In this document: piece after piece, positions 30,114 through 38,336 of the stretch | Layout: each line of letters opens with the position of its first letter | Position numbering within the stretch: the first letter of the stretch is position 1 | Assembly: GCA_016718605.1 (NCBI GenBank) | Contig: JADKCY010000025.1 | Location: 1-53,444, forward strand | DNA length: 53,444 nt | Reading direction: 5' to 3' | Origin: Lysobacterales bacterium | GTDB taxonomy: Bacteria > Pseudomonadota > Gammaproteobacteria > Xanthomonadales > Xanthomonadaceae | The notes under the pieces: generated by a model | Seen by the model: only the letters and a program-made list of their open reading frames with translations | Told to the model about the DNA's origin: nothing | Database searches by the model: none | Made by a program: the position numbers and the translations under genes

Positions 30114-30328
30114 GCTAGCCTCTCGAACATCGAGCACTCGGCCCCATCATACGGATACATCCTCCGCTTGATCAGCGGGGCGCAGGTCGTGAAGCAACTC
30201 GCGATCTTCGGATAGGCGACTGAGCACTCGTAGGTCATGCTTGACTGGAGCCGCCGCCGCCCGCTTTGATCGAGAGGCACCTCAAGGAGGCGACAGCGCC
30301 GGCAGCTCTGCTGGTAGGGCCTTGGCAT
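30110..30328 (-). CDS. Small Cys-rich protein (72 aa)
   Basis: 72 residues. CRRC early, then three later cysteines (YECS, SCFTTC, ECSM) that may bind metal or form disulphides. The ATG overlaps the upstream gene's TGA (TGATG), so the two are coupled. Function unknown. Confidence 0.6.
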   Translation of the reverse strand: MPRPYQQSCRRCRLLEVPLDQSGRRRLQSSMTYECSVAYPKIASCFTTCAPLIKRRMYPYDGAECSMFERLA

Positions 30329-30492
30329 CACCAGATCGCCTGGATGATGTTGCGAATGGCGACGTAGGCAGCGACATGACCGAGGACGAACATGACGCTG
30401 ATGTAGAACGCCTTCACCGCGCGAATCGCATCCGCCCGATGACGCTCTCGACGGCGTTCTGAATTGTTCGCGTTGACGTCAATCGTAACCAT
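30328..30492 (-). CDS. Small membrane protein (54 aa)
   Basis: 54 codons: basic N terminus with an RRRERHRADAIRAVKAF stretch, then one membrane segment (ISVMFVLGHVAAYVAI). GAGGAG before the ATG. First gene after the O4 promoter. Cytoplasmic basic part plus membrane anchor; function unknown. Confidence 0.65.
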   Translation of the reverse strand: MVTIDVNANNSERRRERHRADAIRAVKAFYISVMFVLGHVAAYVAIRNIIQAIW

Positions 30493-30522
30493 CTGTAAAG
30501 ACTCCTCTATACGTGCGGGGCA

Positions 30523-30565
30523 TATTCCCCACAGGAATATACCATGGTGGCGAACCGATCCGCAA
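30523..30565 (-). promoter_or_regulatory. Leftward promoter with dyad operator O4
   Basis: ATATTCC-CCACA-GGAATAT (30522-30540) is the same dyad as O1-O3 at 7.34-7.42 kb. Leftward -10 TATATT (complement of 30536-30541) overlaps it; -35 TTGCGG (complement of 30560-30565) is 18 bases upstream. A repressor at O4 would block this promoter. Confidence 0.55.
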
Positions 30566-30614
30566 GCGATTGGGCGCCAGAGGGGACGAGGTCACCCAGT
30601 TGATGAGGTGACCA

Positions 30615-30839
30615 GTGAGAGACCAATTCTACGAGCTTCTCAAGGAGAAGATCGAGGCCCGCGGCCGACATGAGATGGACCGGCTTGCCTCTGGCAAGTT
30701 GGATCACGATCGATACCAATCAACGTGCGGCAAGCTCGCCGGCTACACCCAGATTCTCGACGACCTCAAGGCGATCAACAAGCAGATCGCCGCCCAGGAT
30801 GACGACCTCCCCGAGAACGTGGAGCGCATCCATGGATGA
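30615..30839 (+). CDS. Small helical protein (74 aa)
   Basis: 74 residues from a GTG. Charged helices (YELLKEKIEARGRHEMDRLA, then ILDDLKAINKQIAAQ); looks like a small coiled-coil or connector-type protein. First gene of the second structural block; its end overlaps the co-chaperonin start. Confidence 0.65.
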   Translation: MRDQFYELLKEKIEARGRHEMDRLASGKLDHDRYQSTCGKLAGYTQILDDLKAINKQIAAQDDDLPENVERIHG

Positions 30840-31275
30840 GATGGAGAAGTTCTCCAGTCTCGACCTGGAGCCGACCAAGCTCGACGACTATCATTTCACC
30901 CCGCTCGACACGCCGATCCCCGAGAAGCTCCCGGAGCCCTGGGGCTGGCGGATGTTCGTCATGCCGGTCCAGATCAAGAAAATCTCGAAGGGCGGCATCA
31001 TCTTCGCTTCTCAGTCGGTCGATGCCCAGATGTGGCTGCACGCCATCGGCCGTGTCGTCGCGCTCGGCCCCCTGTGTTTCAGGCACCAGCGCTACACCGC
31101 CATGGGCATGACGGATGAGATGAAGCCCAAGGTCGGCGACCTCATCATCTACTCGGCCAAGACGCCAACCCGGTTCTTCTACAAGGGCGTCAACATCATC
31201 GTTCTGAACGACGACCAATTCCTGGCCCGCAACCCGGCCCCGGACACGCTCGACGATTACAAATTCTATGCCTGA
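30832..31275 (+). CDS. GroES-like co-chaperonin
   Basis: 147 residues. The Cpn10 pattern is clear: GWRMFVMPVQIKKISKGGII (first strand and start of mobile loop), VVALGP, KVGDLIIYSAKT and IIVLNDDQFLA. A ~45-residue extension precedes it and the loop region is altered. Phage co-chaperonins such as T4 gp31 replace host GroES to fold capsid protein; its place just before scaffold and capsid fits that. ATG at 30832 overlaps the previous gene. Confidence 0.82.
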   Translation: MDEMEKFSSLDLEPTKLDDYHFTPLDTPIPEKLPEPWGWRMFVMPVQIKKISKGGIIFASQSVDAQMWLHAIGRVVALGPLCFRHQRYTAMGMTDEMKPKVGDLIIYSAKTPTRFFYKGVNIIVLNDDQFLARNPAPDTLDDYKFYA

Positions 31276-31285
31276 GGGGGCACCC

Positions 31286-31552
31286 ATGCTGAAAGTCGCA
31301 CGAGAGCCGATCCCGGAAACCGCCAAGAGAGGCAAGATCAAATGGTTCGACACGGACCTGAACTACGGCTTCGTCATGCCGTCCGAGTTCGGTCAGCGTG
31401 ACGTCTTCCTGCACCGCTCGGCGGTCAAGGACAGTCACGTCATGTTTGAGCGTCTCGTGCGGGATCAGGACGTCTACTACGTCGAGGAGATGGACCGGAA
31501 CACGCATCGCATCTCCGTGTCACGCATCTGGCTGATTGGGGGCGGGGAATGA
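31286..31552 (+). CDS. Cold-shock domain protein
   Basis: About 88 residues. KRGKIKWFDTDLNYGFVMPS contains RNP1 and RDVFLHRSAV is RNP2 of the cold-shock OB fold, which binds single-stranded RNA or DNA. GAGGGGG lies before the ATG at 31286; the ATG at 31268 is an alternative. Position between co-chaperonin and scaffold is unusual and suggests help in translating late mRNAs. Confidence 0.85.
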   Translation: MLKVAREPIPETAKRGKIKWFDTDLNYGFVMPSEFGQRDVFLHRSAVKDSHVMFERLVRDQDVYYVEEMDRNTHRISVSRIWLIGGGE

Positions 31553-32481
31553 GCGTTCCAGGCCGCGAAGACGCTGACGGCGCCGACATGACGGTCCCGG
31601 ATGATCTCAGTATCCCGGACGATGACATTCTCGAAATCGTCGACGACGAGCAAGAGGCCGACGAACTTGCGGCCGAGAAGCCGCAGGAGGAAGAGGTCGC
31701 CGACGACGAGGAGTCTTCGCGGCTGGCCGATTACGAGGCCCGGCTTGCCGATGAGACCGACCGCATCCGCCAGGAAGCGGCGCTTGCTATCCACCAGTCC
31801 GAGAAGAAGAAGTTCGAGACCCAGGCGACCGCCGCCGGCATTCTGGTGCAATCCATAGAGGAGCGCATCCAGAACGCCAACGCGGCCCTCATCCGAGCGC
31901 GTGAGGACGCTGACCACGCGGCCGAGGTGCACGCCCAGAACGCGATCAGAGCCCTTGAGGGGCAGCGTGAGCAGGCGATTGCGACGAAGAACGCAGCCCT
32001 CCAGTACGCCGCGCGCCGGCCGCCTGAGGTGCGCCCCAGCGTTCGCCCGCCGCCCGCCATGGCCCAGCGCTGGGTCCAGAACAACGACTGGACCACGGGT
32101 GCCGATCATCGCCCGGAGCAAGCCTTCTTGGTGGAGGTGTCGCGAGAGCTGGCCCAGCGGATGGACCCGAACTCGCGCGGCTACTACGACGCTGTGACCC
32201 AGAGGATGCGGCAAGCCTTCCCGAACCTGCCCATCAAGGACCTCGATGGCCGCGCCACTCGCGGACCGGCGCCGCGGCCGGTGCAGCGCCGCCAGTCGCC
32301 GGTCACAGGCGGAAGCACGGTCGGAGCCCAGCCGCGCGCGTCCGGCGGTAACAACGATGTACGCTTCACGCAGTCCGACCTGACGCTCTTCAAGCGGCTC
32401 AACATCGACGTCAACGACAAGGCGCAGGCCCAGGCTCTCAAGAAAGCGCGGGCCGAACGTATACGCAAAGGGGATAGGTGA
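31549..32481 (+). CDS. Probable scaffolding protein
   Basis: 310 residues. Very acidic N terminus (DDDILEIVDDEQEADEL), long charged coiled coil at 60-165, Pro/Arg linker, and a small C-terminal part (RFTQSDLTLFKRLNIDVNDK). This acidic-coiled-coil layout and position before the capsid gene fit a scaffolding protein; there is no protease motif. Start overlaps the cold-shock gene stop (ATGA). Confidence 0.7.
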   Translation: MSVPGREDADGADMTVPDDLSIPDDDILEIVDDEQEADELAAEKPQEEEVADDEESSRLADYEARLADETDRIRQEAALAIHQSEKKKFETQATAAGILVQSIEERIQNANAALIRAREDADHAAEVHAQNAIRALEGQREQAIATKNAALQYAARRPPEVRPSVRPPPAMAQRWVQNNDWTTGADHRPEQAFLVEVSRELAQRMDPNSRGYYDAVTQRMRQAFPNLPIKDLDGRATRGPAPRPVQRRQSPVTGGSTVGAQPRASGGNNDVRFTQSDLTLFKRLNIDVNDKAQAQALKKARAERIRKGDR

Positions 32482-33171
32482 TTGACATGGCAACCGAACC
32501 AGTGCAGAAAAACGAAATCGCCGAGTCCTTTGCTCCTTACGAGGAGATCGAAGAGCAAGTCTTCGAGGACACCGGGCCTTCTGCTGATGACGTCCTAACC
32601 GACACCGTCGAAGATGATGCCCGCATGGACTACGGCTCCATCAACGCCACGTCACATCATTCGCTCCATTCGTCGCACGACGCCGATAGCGCCGTTCTCG
32701 ATGAGCCGGTGCATGTCGACTGGGTCGGGACGGCCATCAACCAAACGAACCTGATCGCTCCCAAGGCGCGGCCCGGAATGGTCCAGCGTTGGGTGCGCTA
32801 CGAAGATCGCCAGGGGGTCGACAGGCCGAACTGGGCGTCCCGCCTTCAGCATGGCTGGAAGCCGCGTCCGGTCGATACGGTTCCCGATTACGAGCGTCAC
32901 TATCAAGTCGCTCACAATTCGTCTGGCCCTGACATGATCATGGTCGACGGTCTGGTGTTGTGTGAGATGCCGGCTCAGTTGTTGGCGAGGCACGCGAAAT
33001 GGGTCGCGGAGCAGAACCAGCAGATGATGCGTGCGGTCCAGACGGACCATCTCAAGGCGTCTCGAGGCGTGGAGCACCCCACCGGCGTCGAACGGGCTGA
33101 GAAGGTCGAGACGACGCGCGGAAGGGGCGTGTTCCACGTTCGATGTGAACCTTCACAAGGAGCGTGCGTAA
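32478..33171 (+). CDS. Virion-region protein with apparent +1 frameshift before its end
   Basis: Starts at GTG 32478 or ATG 32487. Acidic N terminus, then a folded part with PGMVQRWVRYEDRQGVDRPN and MIMVDGLVLCEMPAQLLARH. The frame runs on to 33470 as an Arg-rich shadow of the next gene. In the +1 frame the sequence near 33125 reads naturally into STFDVNLHKERA and stops at 33169-33171, directly abutting the next ATG. The change point is at CGCGGAAGGGGCG (33116-33128). Sequencing error, mutation or programmed frameshift are all possible. Confidence 0.65.
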
Positions 33172-33768
33172 ATGGCCAACAACAACGCCCCCTTCGGCTT
33201 CGTTTGCGCGAAGCACGGCGGCGGCGGCACCCCCGGACGGTATGCGGAGAAGGAGATTGCGACGGGGCTCGCGGTCAACATCTTCGAGGGCGACATCGTC
33301 AAGACCGATGCCACGTTGGGCATCACGGTCGCGGCGGCAACGGATGGCTACCTCGGCGTCTTCAAGGGCGTCCGATACGTCGACAGCAACGGCGACATCA
33401 AGTTCGCCAACAAGTGGGTTTCAGGCACCACCCTGAAGTCGGGGACGCGCGCCTGGGCTCTGATCGATGACGATCCGTTCTCCCGCTACATCGTCCAGAC
33501 GTCGGGGACGATCGCCGATACCGATGTTGGCCGCAAGGTCGATCTCGTGGCAACGGCCGGTGACTCGCTCAGCGGTCGCTCACGCTTCTCGGTTGGCTCA
33601 CCCGGCTCCAAGACTCAGTTCCGCGTCGAACGCATCGTCAAGCAGCCGCAGCGCGTCGTCGATGCTGGCAACAACACGACCGGCTATCAGATTTCCGACG
33701 CTGGCCAGTACGCCATCGTCGAAGTCTCGCTGGCCTTGCAGGAAATCGTTCGCGGTACGGAGGTTTGA
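33172..33768 (+). CDS. Probable capsid decoration or head protein
   Basis: 198 residues, beta-rich, Gly/Asp/Thr-rich (FEGDIVKTDATLGITVAAAT), with GGAG before the ATG. Lies 6 bases before the major capsid gene, a usual place for decoration or head-stabilising proteins. No catalytic motif seen. Its last strand-rich half (GYQISDAGQYAIVEVSLALQ) would suit a beta-sandwich. Confidence 0.65.
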   Translation: MANNNAPFGFVCAKHGGGGTPGRYAEKEIATGLAVNIFEGDIVKTDATLGITVAAATDGYLGVFKGVRYVDSNGDIKFANKWVSGTTLKSGTRAWALIDDDPFSRYIVQTSGTIADTDVGRKVDLVATAGDSLSGRSRFSVGSPGSKTQFRVERIVKQPQRVVDAGNNTTGYQISDAGQYAIVEVSLALQEIVRGTEV

Positions 33769-33774
33769 TCTAAC

Positions 33775-34689
33775 ATGGCCACGATGTCACGGAATCAGTT
33801 CCGTAAATCGCTCCAGGACGGGCTCAACGCCATCTTCGGAATGGAGTACGACAAGTACCCTGAGGAGTGGAGGGATATCTTCGATCAGGAGACCTCCAAC
33901 AAGGCTTTCGAGGAGGACGTCCTGTACGTCGGCCTCGGCGGCGCGGTCGAGAAGGCCGAGGGCGCGGCGATCACCTATGATGAGGGTGGCGAGGGCTGGG
34001 TGGCGCGGTACGACCACACCACGATCGCTCTCGGTTTCCGGATCACGCAAGAGGCCCGCGAGGACAATCTCTATGGCGATATCGGCAAGCGCTTCACCAA
34101 GGCGATGGCCCGGTCCTTCCAGTTTACGAAGGAAGTCCGCGGCGCTTCCGTTCTCAACAACGCCTTCTCCTCGTCCTACACCGGCGGCGATGCGAAGGCG
34201 CTTTGCGTCACCGACCATCCCCTCGCGGGAGGCGGCTCGTTCAGCAACCGTCCGACGACGGCCGCCGACTTGTCGGAGGCTTCCCTTGAAGACGCGACCA
34301 TCATGATCGCGGGCTTCGTGGACGATCGGGGTCTCCCGATCATGGCGCGCAGCAAGAAGCTGATCGTCTCTCGCTACCAGAAGTTCGTCGCGCATCGCAT
34401 CCTGAACTCGACCGGCCGCGTCGGCACGGCGAACAACGACACGAACGCCCTCAGGGATATGTCGGAGTTCCAGACGCCGTCGCTCAACCACTACCTGACT
34501 GATCCTTACGCTTGGTACATCAAGACCGATGTTGACTACGGTCTCAGAGCCTTCAAGCGCAAGGGGTTGGAGACCGGCATGGAGGGCGACTTCGAGACCG
34601 GCAACCTCCGCTACAAGGGGCGCGAGCGCTACTCGTTCGGCTGGACCGATCCTCGCGGCATGTACGCCAGTCCTGGCGTCACGCCGTAA
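33775..34689 (+). CDS. Major capsid protein (HK97 fold, gpT-like)
   Basis: 304 residues. N-terminal FRKSLQDGLNAIFGMEYDKY, E-loop-like region with TYDEGGEGWVARYDHTTIAL, the FRITQEAREDNLYGDIGKRF helix (the SREA-x-x-D-like segment of gpT-type capsids) and later KKLIVSRYQKFVAHRILNS. Length and order fit a capsid without an N-terminal protease-cleaved domain. A terminator follows, as often after highly expressed capsid genes. Confidence 0.8.
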   Translation: MATMSRNQFRKSLQDGLNAIFGMEYDKYPEEWRDIFDQETSNKAFEEDVLYVGLGGAVEKAEGAAITYDEGGEGWVARYDHTTIALGFRITQEAREDNLYGDIGKRFTKAMARSFQFTKEVRGASVLNNAFSSSYTGGDAKALCVTDHPLAGGGSFSNRPTTAADLSEASLEDATIMIAGFVDDRGLPIMARSKKLIVSRYQKFVAHRILNSTGRVGTANNDTNALRDMSEFQTPSLNHYLTDPYAWYIKTDVDYGLRAFKRKGLETGMEGDFETGNLRYKGRERYSFGWTDPRGMYASPGVTP

Positions 34690-34700
34690 CCTGATACCGG

Positions 34701-34723
34701 AGGGGGCTTCGGCCCCCTTCTTT
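34701..34723 (+). terminator. Terminator after the capsid gene
   Basis: AGGGGGC (34701-34707), TTCG tetraloop, GCCCCCT (34712-34718), then TCTTT. Compact and strong; probably partial, to raise capsid mRNA over downstream genes. Confidence 0.8.
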
Positions 34724-34746
34724 CCATCTGGAAGAGGAGATGTCCT

Positions 34747-35163
34747 GTGACCGCTATTCCCTATCAATTCCTCAAGATGCTTCAGACGCGCTTCCCTGCT
34801 GGTTGGATGGCCGGCGGTGGCGACACCGGCATTCCTGACTCGACGCAACCTGTCTGGTATCGGATGGCCGTTTCCTCGGCCTCGACAGTCGAGCTGCACG
34901 TTCCGGCCAACACCGTCATCCTCGGCCACTGCATCGAGCCCGGAACGGTCAACGCCGGCGCCACCTGCTCGATCGGCAAGCTCGGGTCGCTCGCGGCCTA
35001 CCTCGCCGCTCTGACGCCGCTCGACGCCTACCTTCAGGGCTGGCTGGCAGTTCCGATCCTGCACTCGACCTCTGACGAGGAGGTGCTCATTACGCCGGCC
35101 TCGTGGACGTCTGGGACAGCCTACGTCAATGTCATCTGCAAGCTGCCGGTGGGACGCAAGTAA
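34747..35163 (+). CDS. Hypothetical structural protein (138 aa)
   Basis: From a GTG with GAGGAGA upstream. Beta-rich, Gly/Ala/Ser-rich (STVELHVPANTVILGHCIEP, then GTAYVNVICKLPVGRK). Position after the capsid suggests a head-decoration or connector protein. Its stop overlaps the next ATG by one base. Confidence 0.65.
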   Translation: MTAIPYQFLKMLQTRFPAGWMAGGGDTGIPDSTQPVWYRMAVSSASTVELHVPANTVILGHCIEPGTVNAGATCSIGKLGSLAAYLAALTPLDAYLQGWLAVPILHSTSDEEVLITPASWTSGTAYVNVICKLPVGRK

Positions 35164-35930
35164 TGTATCTGCCGGACCTGGGCGAAGCATTCGCTGATGC
35201 CTACGAGAGATGCGGGATTGATCCTGCGTCTCTCACAGCCAGCCATTTCGTTACGGCCCGGCGTACGCTCGCCCAGCTCCTCATGCTTCTTAAATCCGAA
35301 GGCGTCGCCGAGCATCAAATCAGCTATTGGACGGCGGACCTGACGACGAACGAAGGTGCCATCGCACTTCCGTCTGACACGATAGACATTACCGATCTCG
35401 TGCTTCGTGTCGACGATGTCGACCGTCCGCTAACCCGCATCTCCAAGGAGCGCTGGCTCGCGATCTCGTCCAAGGAGACGCTCAACGCGCCGGCCGAATA
35501 CTGGATCAGCCACGAGTGGGCGTCCGACGTCGGCTCCCTCATGGACGGGAATGGTGTCTTCTCTCCCGGCGCCTATGGGGAGACGGCAACGACGGACCCA
35601 GGAACCAGGACCGGGCCGACGCTGGTCCTCTATCCAGTTCCCGAGACGACCGGCTACTCGGTCTACGGCTACCGAGTCCGCTCGACGGAAGACAAGACCA
35701 AGGCGACCGACCTCCTGCCCGTGCGCGAAGCGTGGAGCGAGGCCATCATCGCCGGACTGGCGCCGTTGATCTACCTGAAGCAATCCGAGATCGACGAGAA
35801 GCGCATGAAGCGGCTTGAAGAACGCGCGGCGATGGCCCTCCAGGCTGCCAAGCGTCTCGATCGCAATCGCGCTCCAACCGTACTCTCCGGCAACTTCCGC
35901 AACTCGCGCATGCGGAGGCTTGGACCGTGA
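35163..35930 (+). CDS. Probable head-tail connector protein
   Basis: 255 residues from the ATG in TAATG. Helical N terminus, beta-rich middle (LPSDTIDITDLVLRVDDVDR, then GPTLVLYPVPETTGYSVYGY), and a helical C terminus (LPVREAWSEAIIAGLAPLIY). This strand-then-helix plan is typical of phage adaptor/completion proteins below the portal. Exact family not certain. Confidence 0.7.
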   Translation: MYLPDLGEAFADAYERCGIDPASLTASHFVTARRTLAQLLMLLKSEGVAEHQISYWTADLTTNEGAIALPSDTIDITDLVLRVDDVDRPLTRISKERWLAISSKETLNAPAEYWISHEWASDVGSLMDGNGVFSPGAYGETATTDPGTRTGPTLVLYPVPETTGYSVYGYRVRSTEDKTKATDLLPVREAWSEAIIAGLAPLIYLKQSEIDEKRMKRLEERAAMALQAAKRLDRNRAPTVLSGNFRNSRMRRLGP

Positions 35931-36283
35931 GCCTCAAGACGACGAAGGTCATGGGCTTCTGTGCGCGCGGTGGTCACAAGATCAGGCGTCAGAACATGGT
36001 CATGGACCCGGACCGTCCGGGCTTCCTCGTCGATAAGGCGTGGTCTGATCTCCCGCATCCGCAGAAATGCATGAAGGAGATCGCGCCGGATCGGGGGCTC
36101 GAGAAGGGCATCATCCCCGAGCGCTGGATGTCCGAGGTGACGGTGACCTTTGGCTCTATCACGACGATCCATGAGGCCCCGATCCCGAGCGAAATCGGCG
36201 TCTTCATCGGCACGGTCGTCGTCGATCCTGATGTTGACGGCTACGGCCTGGGAGACTTCTCCGAGGGGACATATGGCTCGTGA
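35927..36283 (+). CDS. Hypothetical structural protein (118 aa)
   Basis: From a GTG overlapping the previous stop. CARGGHKIRRQNMVMDPDRP suggests a small N-terminal module with one Cys and His; the rest is beta-rich (VTVTFGSITTIHEA). Between two connector-type genes. Function unknown. Confidence 0.65.
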   Translation: MSLKTTKVMGFCARGGHKIRRQNMVMDPDRPGFLVDKAWSDLPHPQKCMKEIAPDRGLEKGIIPERWMSEVTVTFGSITTIHEAPIPSEIGVFIGTVVVDPDVDGYGLGDFSEGTYGS

Positions 36284-36912
36284 CCTATCAGCCCACCTAT
36301 GACGACCTCGTCGCCGATCTTGTGCGATGGACGGACGATAATTCGGACGAGTACGCCGCCGAGCTGCCGGGCATCATCAACCGGGCGCAGCGACAGGTGC
36401 AGCGCGATCTCGCCGTCGACAACCTCGTCACGCGCGCTAACCTAACACTGGCCTCCGGGACGTCAGAATACGCCTCCCCCTCGACGATGATCCGTTCGCT
36501 CTCGGTCGTGCTGTCGGATGGCACCCCGCTCGAACGCCGCTCCGAAGAGTGGGTCCGCCTCTACATCCCGCAAACGGCGGCGCCGCGCTACTACGCCGAG
36601 CTGAACTCCGTTCTTCTGATCGCGCCCAAGCCTGACACCGGCTACTCGGCCAAGCACCGTTACCTTTCGCGCATCGCCGAACTCAACTCGACCGATGACG
36701 AGAACTGGATCACCCAGAACGCGGGCGATCTCCTGCTGCTCGCGTGCTTGGTCAATAGTGAAGCGTTCCTCCAGTCGGGCACCTCGGTCGAGATGTTCAA
36801 GGCGGCCTACGACGAGCAGGTCATGCAAGCAGTGATGGAGCTTAAGGGGCAGTCGATCACGGATTACGGTCAGGTCAGGCAGGCCGTGAAACCTGTCGAG
36901 GTGACCCGGTGA
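36280..36912 (+). CDS. Probable head-tail adaptor protein
   Basis: 210 residues from a GTG overlapping the previous stop. Starts YDDLVADLVRWTDDNSDEYA, then LPGIINRAQRQVQRDL and strand-rich LASGTSEYASPSTMIRSLSV, ending in helices. This is the usual pattern of phage adaptor proteins (N-terminal helices, ligand to portal, beta domain). Overlaps the fibre gene start. Confidence 0.75.
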   Translation: MTYQPTYDDLVADLVRWTDDNSDEYAAELPGIINRAQRQVQRDLAVDNLVTRANLTLASGTSEYASPSTMIRSLSVVLSDGTPLERRSEEWVRLYIPQTAAPRYYAELNSVLLIAPKPDTGYSAKHRYLSRIAELNSTDDENWITQNAGDLLLLACLVNSEAFLQSGTSVEMFKAAYDEQVMQAVMELKGQSITDYGQVRQAVKPVEVTR

Positions 36913-38336
36913 CGATCCGCCAGCGCACCTGCCTGTCCTTCATCAACGAAATCGGACGAGGCGTCCACAACCTCGAGACGGACATCCTGAAGCTCGCCCT
37001 CTACGGCAGTGCTGCCGAACTCGACGAGACGACGACAGCTTACACGACGACGGGAGAAAGCTCGGGAGCCGGCTATACGGCCGGTGGCCAGACTATTGTT
37101 CGATCGACCGGCTATCCGCTGATGGAGGATCGCTATCTGGCGCTGAGGATCGACACGCTGACCTGGACGGATGCTGACTTCGATACCGATGGTGCCCTGC
37201 TCTACAATTCCACTCAGGGCAACAAGGCGATCGTCACCTTGACCTGGGGCTTCATGCGCACGCCTCGCGGTCGCCCGTTCAATCTCGTCTTCCCGCCCGG
37301 CGCGCCGCCGCTCGTCAAGATCGGGCTACTGATGCCCTCCACCTATAGCACGCTCGGCCACATCGAGCTGCCGGCGCCCGGCGAGCAGCGCGATCTCTGG
37401 GGCGCGATTATCAATCGATCCTTGACGCTGATCGAGGATATGGTCGCCGGCATCACGGAGATCAGCACGAACGGATCGGCGACTTATATCGTCTCCGAGG
37501 TGATGGGCGGCACCGACACATCTCGAAACGCCATCCTTCTGTGCAATGGCGCGCTGATCGCCGACCTTGTTGTCCAGGTTCCGAATGTCTCGCATATCTA
37601 CCACGTTAGGAACCAGACGACCGGCAGCTTCGTCGTCAAGATCAAGACCCAGACGGGCGCTGCCCTGACGATCCCGCAGGGCTACTCGGTGCTGGTCCAT
37701 GTCGACGATCCCGGCAACTCCGACAGCGTCTTCTTCCTGACGCCGCCGACGACCGTGACGACCGGGATGCCTTTGGTCACCGGTGCGACGCTCGCCAACG
37801 GTGACTATGGCGATATCATCGCGTCTGGAAGTGGAACGGCCCTGACGATCGATTCAGGTGCCGTCTCGAATGGCAAGCTCGCCAACGCGCCGGCGGCCAC
37901 GCTCAAGGGCAATGCCACTGGCGGCGCAGCGGCCCCGGCTGATCTGACGGTTCCCGACGTCAAGACGTTGCTCGCCTACACGGCGGCCGATGTCGGCGCG
38001 CAGCCGGCTGATGCGGATTTGACCACATGGGCCGGACTGACGCCAAGCGCCAATGCCCAGTCCTTGGTCACCGCGGCGGACTATGCAGCGATGCGTGCCC
38101 TCCTTGACCTGGAAGCGGGAACCGACTTCTTGTCGCCAGCGGCCGTTAGCGCCGCAATCTCGGCCACGCGCAACCGCTTGACGCCACCCTCGCAGCGCTC
38201 GCCGCCTACAGCACCAACGGCTTGCTTACTCAAACAGCGGCGGACACGTTCGTGGGCCGGACGCTCACCGGGACGGCAAACCAGACCAGCGTTAGCAACG
38301 GCGACGGCGTCGCTGGGAATCCGACAGTCGGGCTAG
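36909..38336 (+). CDS. Tail fibre, N-terminal part (frameshifted)
   Basis: 475-residue frame from a GTG. The first ~130 residues look like a virion-anchoring module. Residues ~140-285 (STYSTLGHIELPAPGEQRDL, then VQVPNVSHIYHVRNQTTGSF) share sequence with the fibre at 40080. The rest is Thr/Ala/Gly-rich shaft with the repeat ADLTTWAGLTPSANAQSLVT. After about 38160 it becomes Arg/Pro-rich nonsense while the frame starting at 38222 continues the shaft, so one base is probably missing near 38170. Confidence 0.75.
   Translation: MTIRQRTCLSFINEIGRGVHNLETDILKLALYGSAAELDETTTAYTTTGESSGAGYTAGGQTIVRSTGYPLMEDRYLALRIDTLTWTDADFDTDGALLYNSTQGNKAIVTLTWGFMRTPRGRPFNLVFPPGAPPLVKIGLLMPSTYSTLGHIELPAPGEQRDLWGAIINRSLTLIEDMVAGITEISTNGSATYIVSEVMGGTDTSRNAILLCNGALIADLVVQVPNVSHIYHVRNQTTGSFVVKIKTQTGAALTIPQGYSVLVHVDDPGNSDSVFFLTPPTTVTTGMPLVTGATLANGDYGDIIASGSGTALTIDSGAVSNGKLANAPAATLKGNATGGAAAPADLTVPDVKTLLAYTAADVGAQPADADLTTWAGLTPSANAQSLVTAADYAAMRALLDLEAGTDFLSPAAVSAAISATRNRLTPPSQRSPPTAPTACLLKQRRTRSWAGRSPGRQTRPALATATASLGIRQSG

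Noticed and set aside
33787..35190. Leftward 467-codon ORF opposite the capsid gene
   Set aside because: Antisense shadow of capsid and neighbouring genes; crosses a rightward terminator.
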